A stretch of 17,877 nucleotides of DNA from Sulfonitrofixus sp039714575 (GCA_039714575.1 JBDLJE010000053.1:1-17877); one strand, 5' to 3'; positions 7,131 through 14,257 are shown, numbered from the stretch's first letter. Translations and numbers: made by a program. The notes: generated by a model from the letters alone, not told the origin.

Positions 7131-7963
7131 CTCAGAAGCTTTACCGTATCGATCTCATAAAAACTTTCCAGCTCATTATAGAGGTTTGGAAAGTGGTGTT
7201 TCAACGAGACCGGAGCCTCAAAAAAACGCTCGGTCACAACCGCGAAGAACTCTGCTTCATTGCTTGCGGCATAACTGCCAAGCATCTTGTACCTGCCCCA
7301 GTCACGGTTTTTAAGTGCGATCTTGTTTAGTGCTGCAAACTCTTTGTAAAAGGTATTTACCCAACCGTCATATTTTGACTGTTCGAGTGGCGGCACCCCG
7401 TCAATATAACCGTCCATAAAGTCGATCTCGTGGGCAAACTCATGTATGATGACATTGTTATGGCGCAGATGATAGGCCTCTTTTTTCGCCTCGTGCCAGG
7501 TGATGACCACCGTGTCATTAGCGGACTGACCCTGTATAACGAACTGCTCTTTGGTAAAGATACCGCCTGCCGACTTGACCTCTTTGACAATGACCGCATG
7601 CGGGTAGACAATGATGGTCTTAAGCTCTTCATAACAGCTCTCAACCTCTTTATGCATCAGCAGCAGACAGGCGTAAAAAGCGATAACAACCTTCATCTCG
7701 TCCGTCACCTCAAGGCCTACTCCCATAAACTCCTTGGTGTAGATAAAACGCAATATGGAGCGTTGAAGTTTTTTCTGGTCTTGCATGCAGAGTTTTGAGT
7801 AGTGGGGTGTTTTGGAGAGGATCTTTTTATAGGATTCCGGAAAGTCGAGAGAATCTATCTTGTGCAGCAGCTGCTTGCTGCGCATCTCATACAGAAAGTA
7901 AAGACCGAAAAGTGTCGCTCCCAAGCCGCCAAAGAGCAGAAGCAGTGCCGATAGGTATGTCAT
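7127..7963 (-). CDS. Membrane-anchored MtfA-like zinc peptidase (M90 family)
   Basis: A 278-residue protein with the M90 signature HEFAHEIDFMDG (zinc ligands H174 and H178, catalytic E175) and a downstream AEFFAVVTERFF segment whose E238 matches the third ligand position in MtfA (AECFAV). MtfA in E. coli is a cytosolic peptidase that binds the repressor Mlc and influences the glucose phosphotransferase system; that partner is not expected here, so the substrate is open. Unlike E. coli MtfA, residues 3-25 form a membrane helix (ALLLLFGGLGATLFGLYFLY), so the peptidase is probably tethered to the inner membrane facing the cytosol. No good ribosome binding site precedes the ATG and an in-frame TAG lies two codons upstream, so this start is fixed. 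It is the last gene of a minus-strand cluster. Confidence 0.85.
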   Translation of the reverse strand: MTYLSALLLLFGGLGATLFGLYFLYEMRSKQLLHKIDSLDFPESYKKILSKTPHYSKLCMQDQKKLQRSILRFIYTKEFMGVGLEVTDEMKVVIAFYACLLLMHKEVESCYEELKTIIVYPHAVIVKEVKSAGGIFTKEQFVIQGQSANDTVVITWHEAKKEAYHLRHNNVIIHEFAHEIDFMDGYIDGVPPLEQSKYDGWVNTFYKEFAALNKIALKNRDWGRYKMLGSYAASNEAEFFAVVTERFFEAPVSLKHHFPNLYNELESFYEIDTVKLLS

Positions 7964-7997
7964 GAACTATGGTACAGACTGTTTAAAACAATCAACT

Positions 7998-8090
7998 TTA
8001 CCGTCCCTTTTTACGCATATCGTAAAGGAAATAGAGACCTAACAGCGTCGCAGCCAAACCGCCTAAAAGAAGGATAAGTACAGTTGTCAT
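7998..8090 (-). CDS. 30-residue single-pass membrane peptide resembling the MtfA anchor
   Basis: A short ORF encodes MTTVLILLLGGLAATLLGLY followed by FLYDMRKKGR. It is one hydrophobic helix with a basic C-terminal tail. It aligns nearly end to end with the N-terminus of the neighbouring MtfA-like protein (GGLGATLFGLYFLYEMRSK versus GGLAATLLGLYFLYDMRKK). The ATG follows the stop of the upstream gene by two bases (TAGCGATG), so translation is probably coupled. The gap to the peptidase start is 34 nt. It may be a duplicated anchor that acts as a separate helix, for example a partner or competitor of the peptidase in the membrane. The ORF is missed by length cut-offs. Confidence 0.6.
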   Translation of the reverse strand: MTTVLILLLGGLAATLLGLYFLYDMRKKGR

Positions 8091-8092
8091 CG

Positions 8093-8305
8093 CTACTTAA
8101 TAAGCCCCAACTCTGCCAACAGTGGCTTAATACCGTTTGCCAGTTCAATAAGTTCTTGATAGAGTATGCCCTCCGCTTTATCTTCTAAAATCCACTCATC
8201 AATGCGCTGCATCGTCTGTGATTTTTCAGACTCGTTAAGTACTTCAGAACTTGTAACAGCCTCTTTGATCTTTTCTAAATGTGAATGGTCTTTGTGTGAA
8301 CTCAT
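8093..8305 (-). CDS. Small hypothetical helical protein (70 aa)
   Basis: A 70-residue soluble protein with a His-containing N-terminus (MSSHKDHSHLEKIKEAV), no signal peptide and no membrane segment. The rest is predicted to be amphipathic helices rich in Glu, Lys and Leu (SEKSQTMQRIDEWILEDKA; ELIELANGIKPLLAELG). I do not recognise the family. The ribosome binding site AAGGAATCATC before the ATG is good. It is co-transcribed with the genes on both sides, with the upstream gene ending 12 nt before its start and the downstream membrane peptide starting 2 nt after its stop. Confidence 0.65.
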   Translation of the reverse strand: MSSHKDHSHLEKIKEAVTSSEVLNESEKSQTMQRIDEWILEDKAEGILYQELIELANGIKPLLAELGLIK

Positions 8306-8317
8306 GATGATTCCTTT

Positions 8318-8527
8318 TTAATAATAGTCGTATCGCCCGGCATTGACATCCGCACGAATAGCATCGACTTTCTCCTGTATCATATCCAGCAGTATCTTAG
8401 CGCCCTCTTTATCGTCCGCTTCGGGCACGTCCCAGTCGGTGATCTTCATATTGGCTTTAAACAGAAGTTCCACAGCCAACTGTATCTCTTTTTTACGGCT
8501 TATCAACTCTTTTTGTATAGCATCCAT
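8318..8527 (-). CDS. Small hypothetical cytosolic protein (69 aa)
   Basis: A 69-residue charged protein (MDAIQKELISRKKEIQLAVE at the start, ending VNAGRYDYY), without signal peptide or membrane segment. It contains the sequence MKITDWDVPEADDKEGAKIL and is probably mostly helical. I do not recognise the family. A strong ribosome binding site (AGAGGAGACA) and a consensus TATAAT lie just upstream, so it heads a transcription unit continuing through the 70-aa gene, the 30-aa peptide and the mtfA-like gene, besides any read-through from the RND gene. Confidence 0.65.
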   Translation of the reverse strand: MDAIQKELISRKKEIQLAVELLFKANMKITDWDVPEADDKEGAKILLDMIQEKVDAIRADVNAGRYDYY

Positions 8528-8546
8528 ATTGTCTCCTCTATATTCT

Positions 8547-8552
8547 ATTATA
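8547..8552 (-). promoter_or_regulatory. Consensus -10 box for the small-gene/mtfA unit
   Basis: On the minus strand the sequence GATGTATAATAGAATATAG contains TATAAT 19 bases before the ATG at 8527, leaving room for a short leader with the AGAGGAG ribosome binding site. No clear -35 box is seen, as is common in Campylobacterota. Confidence 0.55.
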
Positions 8553-8578
8553 CATCAAAGTACATAACCTTATATCTT

Positions 8579-10990
8579 CTAAGCACCTTCTTTGACAAAG
8601 GTCTTCATCAAGGCCCCTGTTAAAAAGAGGTTGGTCACCATTGCCATCAAAACAGTGACCCCGGTGATGAGACCAAAGTTAAAGAGGTTGGTCATACTTG
8701 CGAACATAAAGACAAAAAAGCCGGAACTCAGAACGATAGAGGTGATGAAAATTGCGCGACCTGTGGACTGTAGCGTCAGCCTTATGGCCTCATCCACACT
8801 CTTGTGAATAATATAGTAGCGCTGAAAGTTGTGCATATAGTGAATCGTGTCATCCACCACCATACCGATGGCAATAGCACCGATCAAGATCGTAAACATA
8901 TCGAGCGGCAGGTCAAAAACGACCATAAAGGCAACACCGAACATAATAGGGGTCAGGTTTGGCAGCATACTCAAAAGACCCAGTTTTACATTACCGATCA
9001 AAACGATCATCAACAGACCGATCACCATAAAGGCGATGGCATAACTCTCTATTGAACTCTCTATCGACTTGGTGATCGTCGTTGCCAAGATAGGCAGCGT
9101 GCCTGTTATCGAGACGGTGACCTCCTCACCGAACTTCTGTGCTAAAAGAGTCTCCAACTGCTCAATAAGCTCCACATACTCAACAGAGTCGACCCACGGA
9201 GCCTTAATGGAGAGGCGTGTCTTGGAGAACTGCGAGTCGACAATCTCTTCAAGGTCATCGCTTCCGCTGTTCTCAAAAAGCAGGAACTCCTGCGCGATCA
9301 AGTCAGGGTCTTGCGCGATGACATAAAATGCCTTGTCGTTTTCATGCAGCGCCATGTGGATCTCTTTTAAGACATCAGCTACATTAACGATCTTGCCGAT
9401 GAAGTAGTTTTCACCTTTGAAGGTGTAGATCGCTTCAGATGCACTGTTCATGGCATTTAAAAAGGCGGGATCATAGACCCCGTTCTCTTTATGGGTGTCC
9501 AGGACAACTTCAATGCTTATAGAGCCCTTCAGCTCATGGTCGATCACTTCTGTATTGATGCGCACACTGTTGTCAGCCTTAAACCAGTGCAGCGGGTTGT
9601 GCGAAAAGTGCATCTGTGAAGCCAGAGCAACAGAACCGACAATAAGCACAAGGGCACTAATAACGATCGAACGGCGGTACTTTATGGAGATATCTGCAAT
9701 AACAAGCGTAAGATCATCCAGCACCCCATGGGTTGATGCTGCATCTTTTTTGGCTTTTATCGGCAAGATGGCAAGCATCACAGGTAAAAAGACAAGGGTC
9801 AAGACCAGGGCCAGCATAACGCCCAAAGAAGCGAATACTCCCAGGTTTGCAACCGGCTGAATGTCTGAGATACTAAAAGACGAAAGTGAGGCGGCAGTCG
9901 TCACCGAGGTCATCACGATTGCCAGACCGGAGTGACCCAGAGCATAGGCAATCGCTCCGTTTTTGTCGCCTGTCTCATCAAACTTGTGAAAGAACATCGC
10001 CAGAAGGTGAACACTGGCCCCTACTCCGACAGCTAAAAGCAGCGACGGAAGGATCTGTGTCATAGAGGTAATAGGCGCCCCTGCCAAGGCCATCGAACCC
10101 ACCGTGGCAAGAAGGGTCAGGATAACGACTAAGAGCGGCAAAATAATCCCGCTTATACGTCTAAACATCGCAAGAAGTAAAAGAGAGATCGTTGCAATGA
10201 CGTAAAGAATAAACTTGGACATGTCTGCAACAAGTGTTGATTGCAGGTTCTTGGTCACAATAGGGGAGCCCGCATCATAGATCATAAAATCATCGGCTCT
10301 GTATCTGTCAATAATAGTCTCCAGTTTCAAAATAAGTTCATTTGTCTCCTGCACCGAGATAAAAGGCAGTTGCTCATCGCTAACTGCCTCTTCCTCCTCA
10401 TCAAACCCCTCTGAAAAGTCATCTTCCGCCTCTTCCTCGTTTCCAATCGAGGTATAGGTATTGGTTGTGATCATAATGGTGGTAAAGCTCCCATCTTCGC
10501 TTAGATAGAGGTTTTCATAGATGTTATTATCTTGAGCATAGGCCTTTATCTCTGCCAAGGCTTCTGCACTACTTGGGACACCGTCTAAAAAGAGGTCTTC
10601 AACGATCAGTTCCTCTTCATTTCCGGTTGTCTTGCGCGCATTTTTCAGGGAGTTGACCTCTTTGATATAGGGAAGATGCTCTTCCATCTCACTGTGCAGG
10701 GCAAACAGCTTCTCTAAAAAGCGCGCATCGAACACATCTTTTGTCTTAACAGCAATAATGATCTTTTCGTCACGTCCAAACTGGTTTCGAAAGTCGTTAT
10801 ACATCAGGATCTGCGGGTCGTCCGGGTACAAAAAACCTTCCGTCGAGGTATCCATGGTGATCTTTGGCAGGTTAATCGCCAGAGATAACACCATCGCCAA
10901 CATTAAAACCAGTGTCTTGAAGCGGTGTTTTGTGATAAGATCTGAAAAGTGTTCAAACTGTTTTTCGACCTCCAGTCGCCAATTCATCAT
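8579..10990 (-). CDS. RND-superfamily exporter (HAE3/MMPL type, COG1033)
   Basis: An 803-residue inner-membrane protein with the duplicated RND layout: a helix at about 25-42, a large periplasmic loop to about 257, a block of five helices (about 258-420), a second helix near 440-460, a second periplasmic loop, and a final five-helix block from about 655. Conserved membrane motifs are seen in both halves: AVGVGASVHLLAMFFHKF (about 320-337) and IGMVVDDTIHYMHNF with D713/D714 (proton relay). The length and lack of an HAE1-type docking domain place it in the HAE3 group, whose members move hopanoids, lipids or other hydrophobic compounds. The first periplasmic loop carries an unusual acidic insert (184-206) including EGFDEEEE, echoing the GFD motif of the DUF1302-like protein. 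Starts at ATGATG after AAAGGATT. No periplasmic adaptor is adjacent. Confidence 0.85.
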   Translation of the reverse strand: MMNWRLEVEKQFEHFSDLITKHRFKTLVLMLAMVLSLAINLPKITMDTSTEGFLYPDDPQILMYNDFRNQFGRDEKIIIAVKTKDVFDARFLEKLFALHSEMEEHLPYIKEVNSLKNARKTTGNEEELIVEDLFLDGVPSSAEALAEIKAYAQDNNIYENLYLSEDGSFTTIMITTNTYTSIGNEEEAEDDFSEGFDEEEEAVSDEQLPFISVQETNELILKLETIIDRYRADDFMIYDAGSPIVTKNLQSTLVADMSKFILYVIATISLLLLAMFRRISGIILPLLVVILTLLATVGSMALAGAPITSMTQILPSLLLAVGVGASVHLLAMFFHKFDETGDKNGAIAYALGHSGLAIVMTSVTTAASLSSFSISDIQPVANLGVFASLGVMLALVLTLVFLPVMLAILPIKAKKDAASTHGVLDDLTLVIADISIKYRRSIVISALVLIVGSVALASQMHFSHNPLHWFKADNSVRINTEVIDHELKGSISIEVVLDTHKENGVYDPAFLNAMNSASEAIYTFKGENYFIGKIVNVADVLKEIHMALHENDKAFYVIAQDPDLIAQEFLLFENSGSDDLEEIVDSQFSKTRLSIKAPWVDSVEYVELIEQLETLLAQKFGEEVTVSITGTLPILATTITKSIESSIESYAIAFMVIGLLMIVLIGNVKLGLLSMLPNLTPIMFGVAFMVVFDLPLDMFTILIGAIAIGMVVDDTIHYMHNFQRYYIIHKSVDEAIRLTLQSTGRAIFITSIVLSSGFFVFMFASMTNLFNFGLITGVTVLMAMVTNLFLTGALMKTFVKEGA

Positions 10991-11008
10991 AATAATCCTT
11001 TATTGCTC

Positions 11009-11037
11009 ACTATAGTAGAACAGTACTGTTAAACCAA
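11009..11037 (-). promoter_or_regulatory. Putative RND promoter with a 12-bp palindrome in the spacer
   Basis: On the minus strand TTGGTT (11037-11032) and TATAGT (11014-11009) are separated by 17 bp. The spacer holds the perfect palindrome AACAGTACTGTT (11019-11030), a plausible operator for a dimeric repressor. The ATG lies about 19 bp past the -10. Transcription factors that bind it are not identifiable in the window. Confidence 0.5.
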
Positions 11038-11047
11038 CGTTAACTCC

Positions 11048-11059
11048 TGCTGCTGTTAA
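11048..11059. promoter_or_regulatory. Candidate response-regulator site C
   Basis: TGCTGCTGTTAA is the third copy of TGCTGCNGTTAA. Further GTTAA elements occur at 11028 and 11039, 11 bp apart, the spacing usual for OmpR-family tandem sites. The motif is about 52 bp upstream of the expected RND start of transcription and about 67 bp upstream of that of hisF. Confidence 0.5.
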
Positions 11060-11108
11060 ATCCCTGCGTCAGGCCTTATTCCTTCTCACGCCTTAAGAGA
11101 ATTTGCCC

Positions 11109-11114
11109 TATAAT
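11109..11114 (+). promoter_or_regulatory. Consensus -10 box of the hisF operon
   Basis: TATAAT lies 27 bp before the hisF ATG (11142). No good -35 is seen. The leader of about 20 nt (AACATATAACTACAAAGCAG) has no strong ribosome binding site. Confidence 0.5.
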
Positions 11115-11141
11115 CTCAACATATAACTACAAAGCAGCAGT

Positions 11142-11900
11142 ATGGATTATTTTGCAAAACGTATCATCCCTTGTCTTGATGTCAAAGACGGGCGCGTCGT
11201 CAAGGGAGTGAACTTTGTCGGCCTTAAAGATGCCGGCGACCCCGTAGAAGTAGCCAAACGCTACAATGAAGAGGGCGCGGACGAGATCACTTTTTTGGAC
11301 ATCGGCGCTTCTCACGAAGGGCGCGACACTATTGTAGACATTGTTGAAAAAGTGGCCCAAGAGGTCTTCATTCCCCTCACTGTCGGCGGCGGCATCCGCA
11401 AGCTTGATGACATCTATGCACTCTTGAATGTCGGCTGTGACAAAGTCAGTGTCAACTCTGCTGCCATTAAACGTCCTGAACTTATCAACGAAGCGGCACA
11501 GCGTTTCGGTTCGCAATGTGTCGTTGTGGCTATTGACGTCAAAAAGACAGGCGACCAGTACAATGTCTACCTTAACGGCGGACGTGTCGACACAGGCATC
11601 AATGCCGTAGAGTGGGCCAAAGAGGCCGTTGACCGTGGAGCAGGGGAGATCTTGCTCACCTCGATGGATGCTGACGGTACCAAAGCAGGCTTTGACATTC
11701 CGATCACCGAGCAGATCAGCAACCTGGTCAATGTACCCATCATTGCCAGCGGCGGAGCAGGGACGATGGAGCACATCAAAGAAGCCTTTGACCATGGTGC
11801 CGACGCGGCGCTTGCAGCCAGTATCTTTCACTATAAAGAGATCGACATTATGGACCTGAAGCACTATCTCCACGACCAGCACATCCCCGTGAGACTCTAA
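11142..11900 (+). CDS. hisF: Imidazole glycerol phosphate synthase cyclase subunit HisF
   Basis: A 252-residue (beta/alpha)8 barrel, full length for the family. It begins MDYFAKRIIPCLDVKDGRVV and has the two catalytic aspartates D13 (CLDVKDG) and D132 (AIDVKK), and phosphate-binding loops VGGGIR (81-86) and ASGGAGT. With HisH it converts PRFAR and glutamine-derived ammonia into imidazole glycerol phosphate and AICAR, the fifth-sixth stage of histidine synthesis in the cytosol. hisH and the rest of the his pathway are not in the window, so his genes are dispersed here, as is usual in Campylobacterota. It overlaps the next gene by one base (TAATG). Confidence 0.97.
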   Translation: MDYFAKRIIPCLDVKDGRVVKGVNFVGLKDAGDPVEVAKRYNEEGADEITFLDIGASHEGRDTIVDIVEKVAQEVFIPLTVGGGIRKLDDIYALLNVGCDKVSVNSAAIKRPELINEAAQRFGSQCVVVAIDVKKTGDQYNVYLNGGRVDTGINAVEWAKEAVDRGAGEILLTSMDADGTKAGFDIPITEQISNLVNVPIIASGGAGTMEHIKEAFDHGADAALAASIFHYKEIDIMDLKHYLHDQHIPVRL

Positions 11901-12442
11901 TGATCATCTGCGCGGGAAATAACGAGAACTTTGAGTTTGCCACACCTATGGGGGTAGGGCTTGTTGAAATAGCCATGAACTTGACCCGCCTCTGTCTCTT
12001 TGACAAGCCGGAGTTCATCCTCTTTGTCGGTACTGCCGGTTCATACGGAAATCATAAGATATTCGACATTGTCGAGTCTAAAACAGCCGCTAACATAGAG
12101 TTAGCATTTTTGCAGAAGAAGGCCTATACTCCCTTGGATAACGTTGTCAGTACACAAACAGACGGGACAAAAGATATCCTCGTAAACTCTTCTAACTATA
12201 TCTCTACTGATGCAGAACTTGTCAAGAAGTTCTTGAGTTTTGGTGTTGAGATCGAGAATATGGAGTTTTTCAGTGTACTTCGAATCGCTCAGGAGTTTGA
12301 CATCCCTGCCGGCGGTGTTTTTTGTGTTACCAACTACTGTAACGAGAGTGCGCATGCAGACTTTTTGAAGAATCATGATGAGGCTAAGGCTCTGCTTACT
12401 GAGCATGTCAAGAGACGAATTCAGGAGTTGACAGCTAAATAG
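11900..12442 (+). CDS. Short nucleoside phosphorylase/nucleosidase-family protein
   Basis: A 180-residue protein of the PNP/MTAN superfamily (COG0775-like). It contains LFVGTAGSYG (41-50), the counterpart of the family's phosphate/ribose-binding GTAGG loop, and ENMEFFSVLRIAQEF (119-133), matching the NMEGAA motif that binds the ribose (M121, E122). It is shorter than the usual 230 residues, and the catalytic Asp region (SD in MTAN) reads VTNYCNES, with Asn145 where Asp is expected. It may act as a purine nucleoside phosphorylase or on a futalosine-type intermediate of menaquinone synthesis, or it may have lost activity. It is tightly coupled to hisF (TAATG), an unusual partner. A weak AGCT-AAAT-AGCT hairpin followed by T5 spans its stop codon. 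Confidence 0.7.
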   Translation: MIICAGNNENFEFATPMGVGLVEIAMNLTRLCLFDKPEFILFVGTAGSYGNHKIFDIVESKTAANIELAFLQKKAYTPLDNVVSTQTDGTKDILVNSSNYISTDAELVKKFLSFGVEIENMEFFSVLRIAQEFDIPAGGVFCVTNYCNESAHADFLKNHDEAKALLTEHVKRRIQELTAK

Positions 12443-12570
12443 CTAATTTTTCTCCTTCTTGTCATCCAAACTTGATTTAAAATCTCTGCTTTTCTTTGAA
12501 TAATTGGCTTTTTTCTTTTGTAAGAATCTGCTTGATTTCTTGAACTTTTTTTATTACTTCATATCATTAG

Positions 12571-12990
12571 TATGTCACTTTTTCTTCTTGCTCGCTCAAG
12601 AAGAAAACCTAACGAAAAAGAAGAAGAGCGGACGCGGGTACAGTAACAAATGAATGCATACTATATTTGGAGTCACGAAACCCCTCCGGCTGTTTGAACT
12701 GTACCTAGACGCAACAACAGCGAAAGCAAGTCCCAATTCATCAAAAGCTTTAGCTTTTAAATTCTAATCAATGCGTTACCACCTGATCTCTTTTCAAAAC
12801 ATCTGCAAAGCTGACTGAAAGGAGTGGACTTCCGTTAAAAAAATCACTCTGTTTGAGCATAGCGAGTTAGGGATTTTTAGGAAGTGAACGAGTGCAAGGA
12901 AGGTACCCGATAGCTATCGGGCTTGAAGCCGTCGCGAGCGCTTTTTGGTTTCGTTTTTTGCGAGTAAAAAAGGAAAGAGTGAAGTCTATA
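12571..12990. repeat. About 420-bp element with inverted hairpin ends
   Basis: The left end (TATGTCACTTTTTCTTCTTG...) and the reverse complement of the right end (TATAGACTTCACTCTTTCC...) align imperfectly, so the element has inverted terminal repeats. Each end forms a hairpin with a six-base loop: TTTTCTTCTTG-CTCGCT-CAAGAAGAAAA (12580-12607) and TTTTTT-GCGAGT-AAAAAA (12954-12971; ACTCGC on the other strand). No ORF is credible inside. Between the ends are smaller inverted repeats: GGTACAGT/ACTGTACC (12637-12644/12698-12705) and AAAAGCT-TT-AGCTTTT (12743-12758). It may be a small non-autonomous mobile element or a structured intergenic repeat. A related left end is seen at 17752. Confidence 0.55.
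12906..12921. repeat. Perfect 16-bp palindrome CCCGATAGCTATCGGG
   Basis: CCCGATAG is followed immediately by its reverse complement CTATCGGG with no loop. It is part of the 12571-12990 element, near its right end, in GGTACCCGATAGCTATCGGG followed by CTTGAAGCC. As DNA it can be a protein site; as RNA it can form a cruciform-like or dimeric structure. It has no U-run, so it is not a typical terminator. Confidence 0.6.
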
Positions 12991-13024
12991 AAGTTTGATT
13001 TTTAAATAAATTGAAAAGAGTAAA

Positions 13025-13059
13025 AGGTTTGTGGATTCCCGTCTTCACGGGAAAAACCT
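13025..13059. repeat. Bulged hairpin with CCCGT/ACGGG core
   Basis: TTCCCGT-CTTC-ACGGGAA (13036-13053) is a perfect 7-bp stem with a tetraloop. It extends outward by AGGTTT (13025-13030) pairing with AAACCT (13054-13059), leaving a 5-nt bulge GTGGA. GGATTCCCG-type palindromes of this kind are common dispersed repeats in many proteobacteria. It lies 110 bp before rlmN and has no U-run. Confidence 0.5.
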
Positions 13060-13133
13060 GAGAGTAATTGAAAGCAAAAAATCACCCAAAAATTTACTCT
13101 AAATTTTTCATCCCCTCTAAAGTCCCTATGCGC

Positions 13134-13139
13134 TATCAT
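13134..13139 (+). promoter_or_regulatory. Putative -10 box of rlmN
   Basis: TATCAT in GCGCTATCATTC lies 30 bp before the rlmN GTG start, consistent with a leader of about 23 nt carrying GACGAGGTC as the ribosome binding site. Confidence 0.35.
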
Positions 13140-13168
13140 TCAAACAATCAAAAAAGACGAGGTCAACC

Positions 13169-14257
13169 GTGTCAACAACAAAACCAACCATTCTGGATTA
13201 CACCAAAAAAGATCTCGAATCCCTCGTCAAGCCCTCATTTAGAGCCAAACAGATCTACGGCTGGATCTATAACAGCTACGTCGACAGCTTTGATGAGATG
13301 CAGAACATCCCAAAAGCCCTTCGTGAAGAGCTGAATGGAAAGTTCATCCTCAACCCACTCAAAACACTTCATAAAGAGGAGTCGGCCGACGGCACCATCA
13401 AGTACCTCTTTGAACTGCCTGACGGCAAGACCATGGAGACGGTATGGCTTAAGATGAAAGATGCCCAATACGACGAAAAGGGCAAGCTTCTGCACGAATC
13501 TAAACACACGGTCTGCGTCTCAACACAAGTCGGCTGCAAAGTAGGGTGCAGCTTCTGTCTGACTGCGAAAGGGGGGTTCACACGTGACCTGACCGCCGGC
13601 GAGATCGTTGCTCAGGTCCTGGCCGTTAAAAAAGACAATAACCACGCCTCCAACCGCCGCGTTAACATTGTCTACATGGGGATGGGTGAGCCGCTGGACA
13701 ACCTTGACAACCTGACACAGGCGATCAAGATCTTTAAAGAAGAGGACGGTCTTGCCATCTCCGGAAAGCGTCAGACCGTATCGACAAGCGGCCTCAGCTC
13801 CAAGATCGACAAACTGGGGGAGTCTGACCTGGGCGTTCATATCGCTATCAGCCTCCATGCTGTTGATGATGAGCTGCGCAGTGAGCTCATACCGATGAAC
13901 AAAGCCAACAATATTCAGTCTATTATTGATGCTGTAAAACGTTTTCCTATCGATACACGCAAACGTGTTATGTTTGAATACCTTGTCATCAAGGGCAAAA
14001 ATGATGATCTTGGTTCGGCAAAAAAGCTTGTGAAACTGCTTAGCGGCATCAAAGCGAAGGTCAACCTGATATACTTCAACCCTTATCCGGGTTCAGACTA
14101 CCAACGTCCAAGCCGTGAAGATATGGTCGCCTTCCAAGAGTATCTTGTCAACCATGGTCTGCTCTGTACCATACGAGACTCGAAAGGCATCGATATCAGT
14201 GCCGCCTGCGGGCAGCTTAAAGAGATAAAAGAAAATGAAAAGAAGGATCTCATATGA
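13169..14257 (+). CDS. rlmN: 23S rRNA/tRNA m2A methyltransferase RlmN (radical SAM)
   Basis: A 362-residue radical SAM enzyme of full family length. The 4Fe-4S cluster cysteines are C123, C127 and C130 (CKVGCSFC). The two cysteines needed for methyl transfer through a methylcysteine intermediate are C116 (HTVCVSTQVGC) and C347 (ISAACGQL). The motif YMGMGEPLDN (169-178) binds SAM. RlmN methylates C2 of A2503 in 23S rRNA and of A37 in some tRNAs, which affects peptidyl-transferase fidelity. The start is GTG at 13169, six bases after GAGGT; a longer frame from 13068 in another phase is a shadow. The stop overlaps the next small ORF (ATGA). Confidence 0.96.
   Translation: MSTTKPTILDYTKKDLESLVKPSFRAKQIYGWIYNSYVDSFDEMQNIPKALREELNGKFILNPLKTLHKEESADGTIKYLFELPDGKTMETVWLKMKDAQYDEKGKLLHESKHTVCVSTQVGCKVGCSFCLTAKGGFTRDLTAGEIVAQVLAVKKDNNHASNRRVNIVYMGMGEPLDNLDNLTQAIKIFKEEDGLAISGKRQTVSTSGLSSKIDKLGESDLGVHIAISLHAVDDELRSELIPMNKANNIQSIIDAVKRFPIDTRKRVMFEYLVIKGKNDDLGSAKKLVKLLSGIKAKVNLIYFNPYPGSDYQRPSREDMVAFQEYLVNHGLLCTIRDSKGIDISAACGQLKEIKENEKKDLI

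Noticed and set aside
11127..11882. 251-codon minus-strand ORF opposite hisF
   Set aside because: hisF is unambiguous on the plus strand; the antisense ORF has no recognisable domain or start signal.
12433..12449. AGCT-AAAT-AGCT followed by T5 as terminator of the hisF operon
   Set aside because: The stem is only four A/T-containing pairs and overlaps the stop codon; too weak to call, though mentioned with the gene.
12443..12570. Pyrimidine-rich stretch after the nucleosidase gene as a regulatory RNA
   Set aside because: Only T/C-rich low-complexity sequence with no stable hairpin or conserved motif visible.
13570..13576. G6 tract in rlmN as a phase-variable homopolymer
   Set aside because: Short, in a conserved housekeeping gene, and the frame is intact; phase-variable tracts in Campylobacterota are usually longer.
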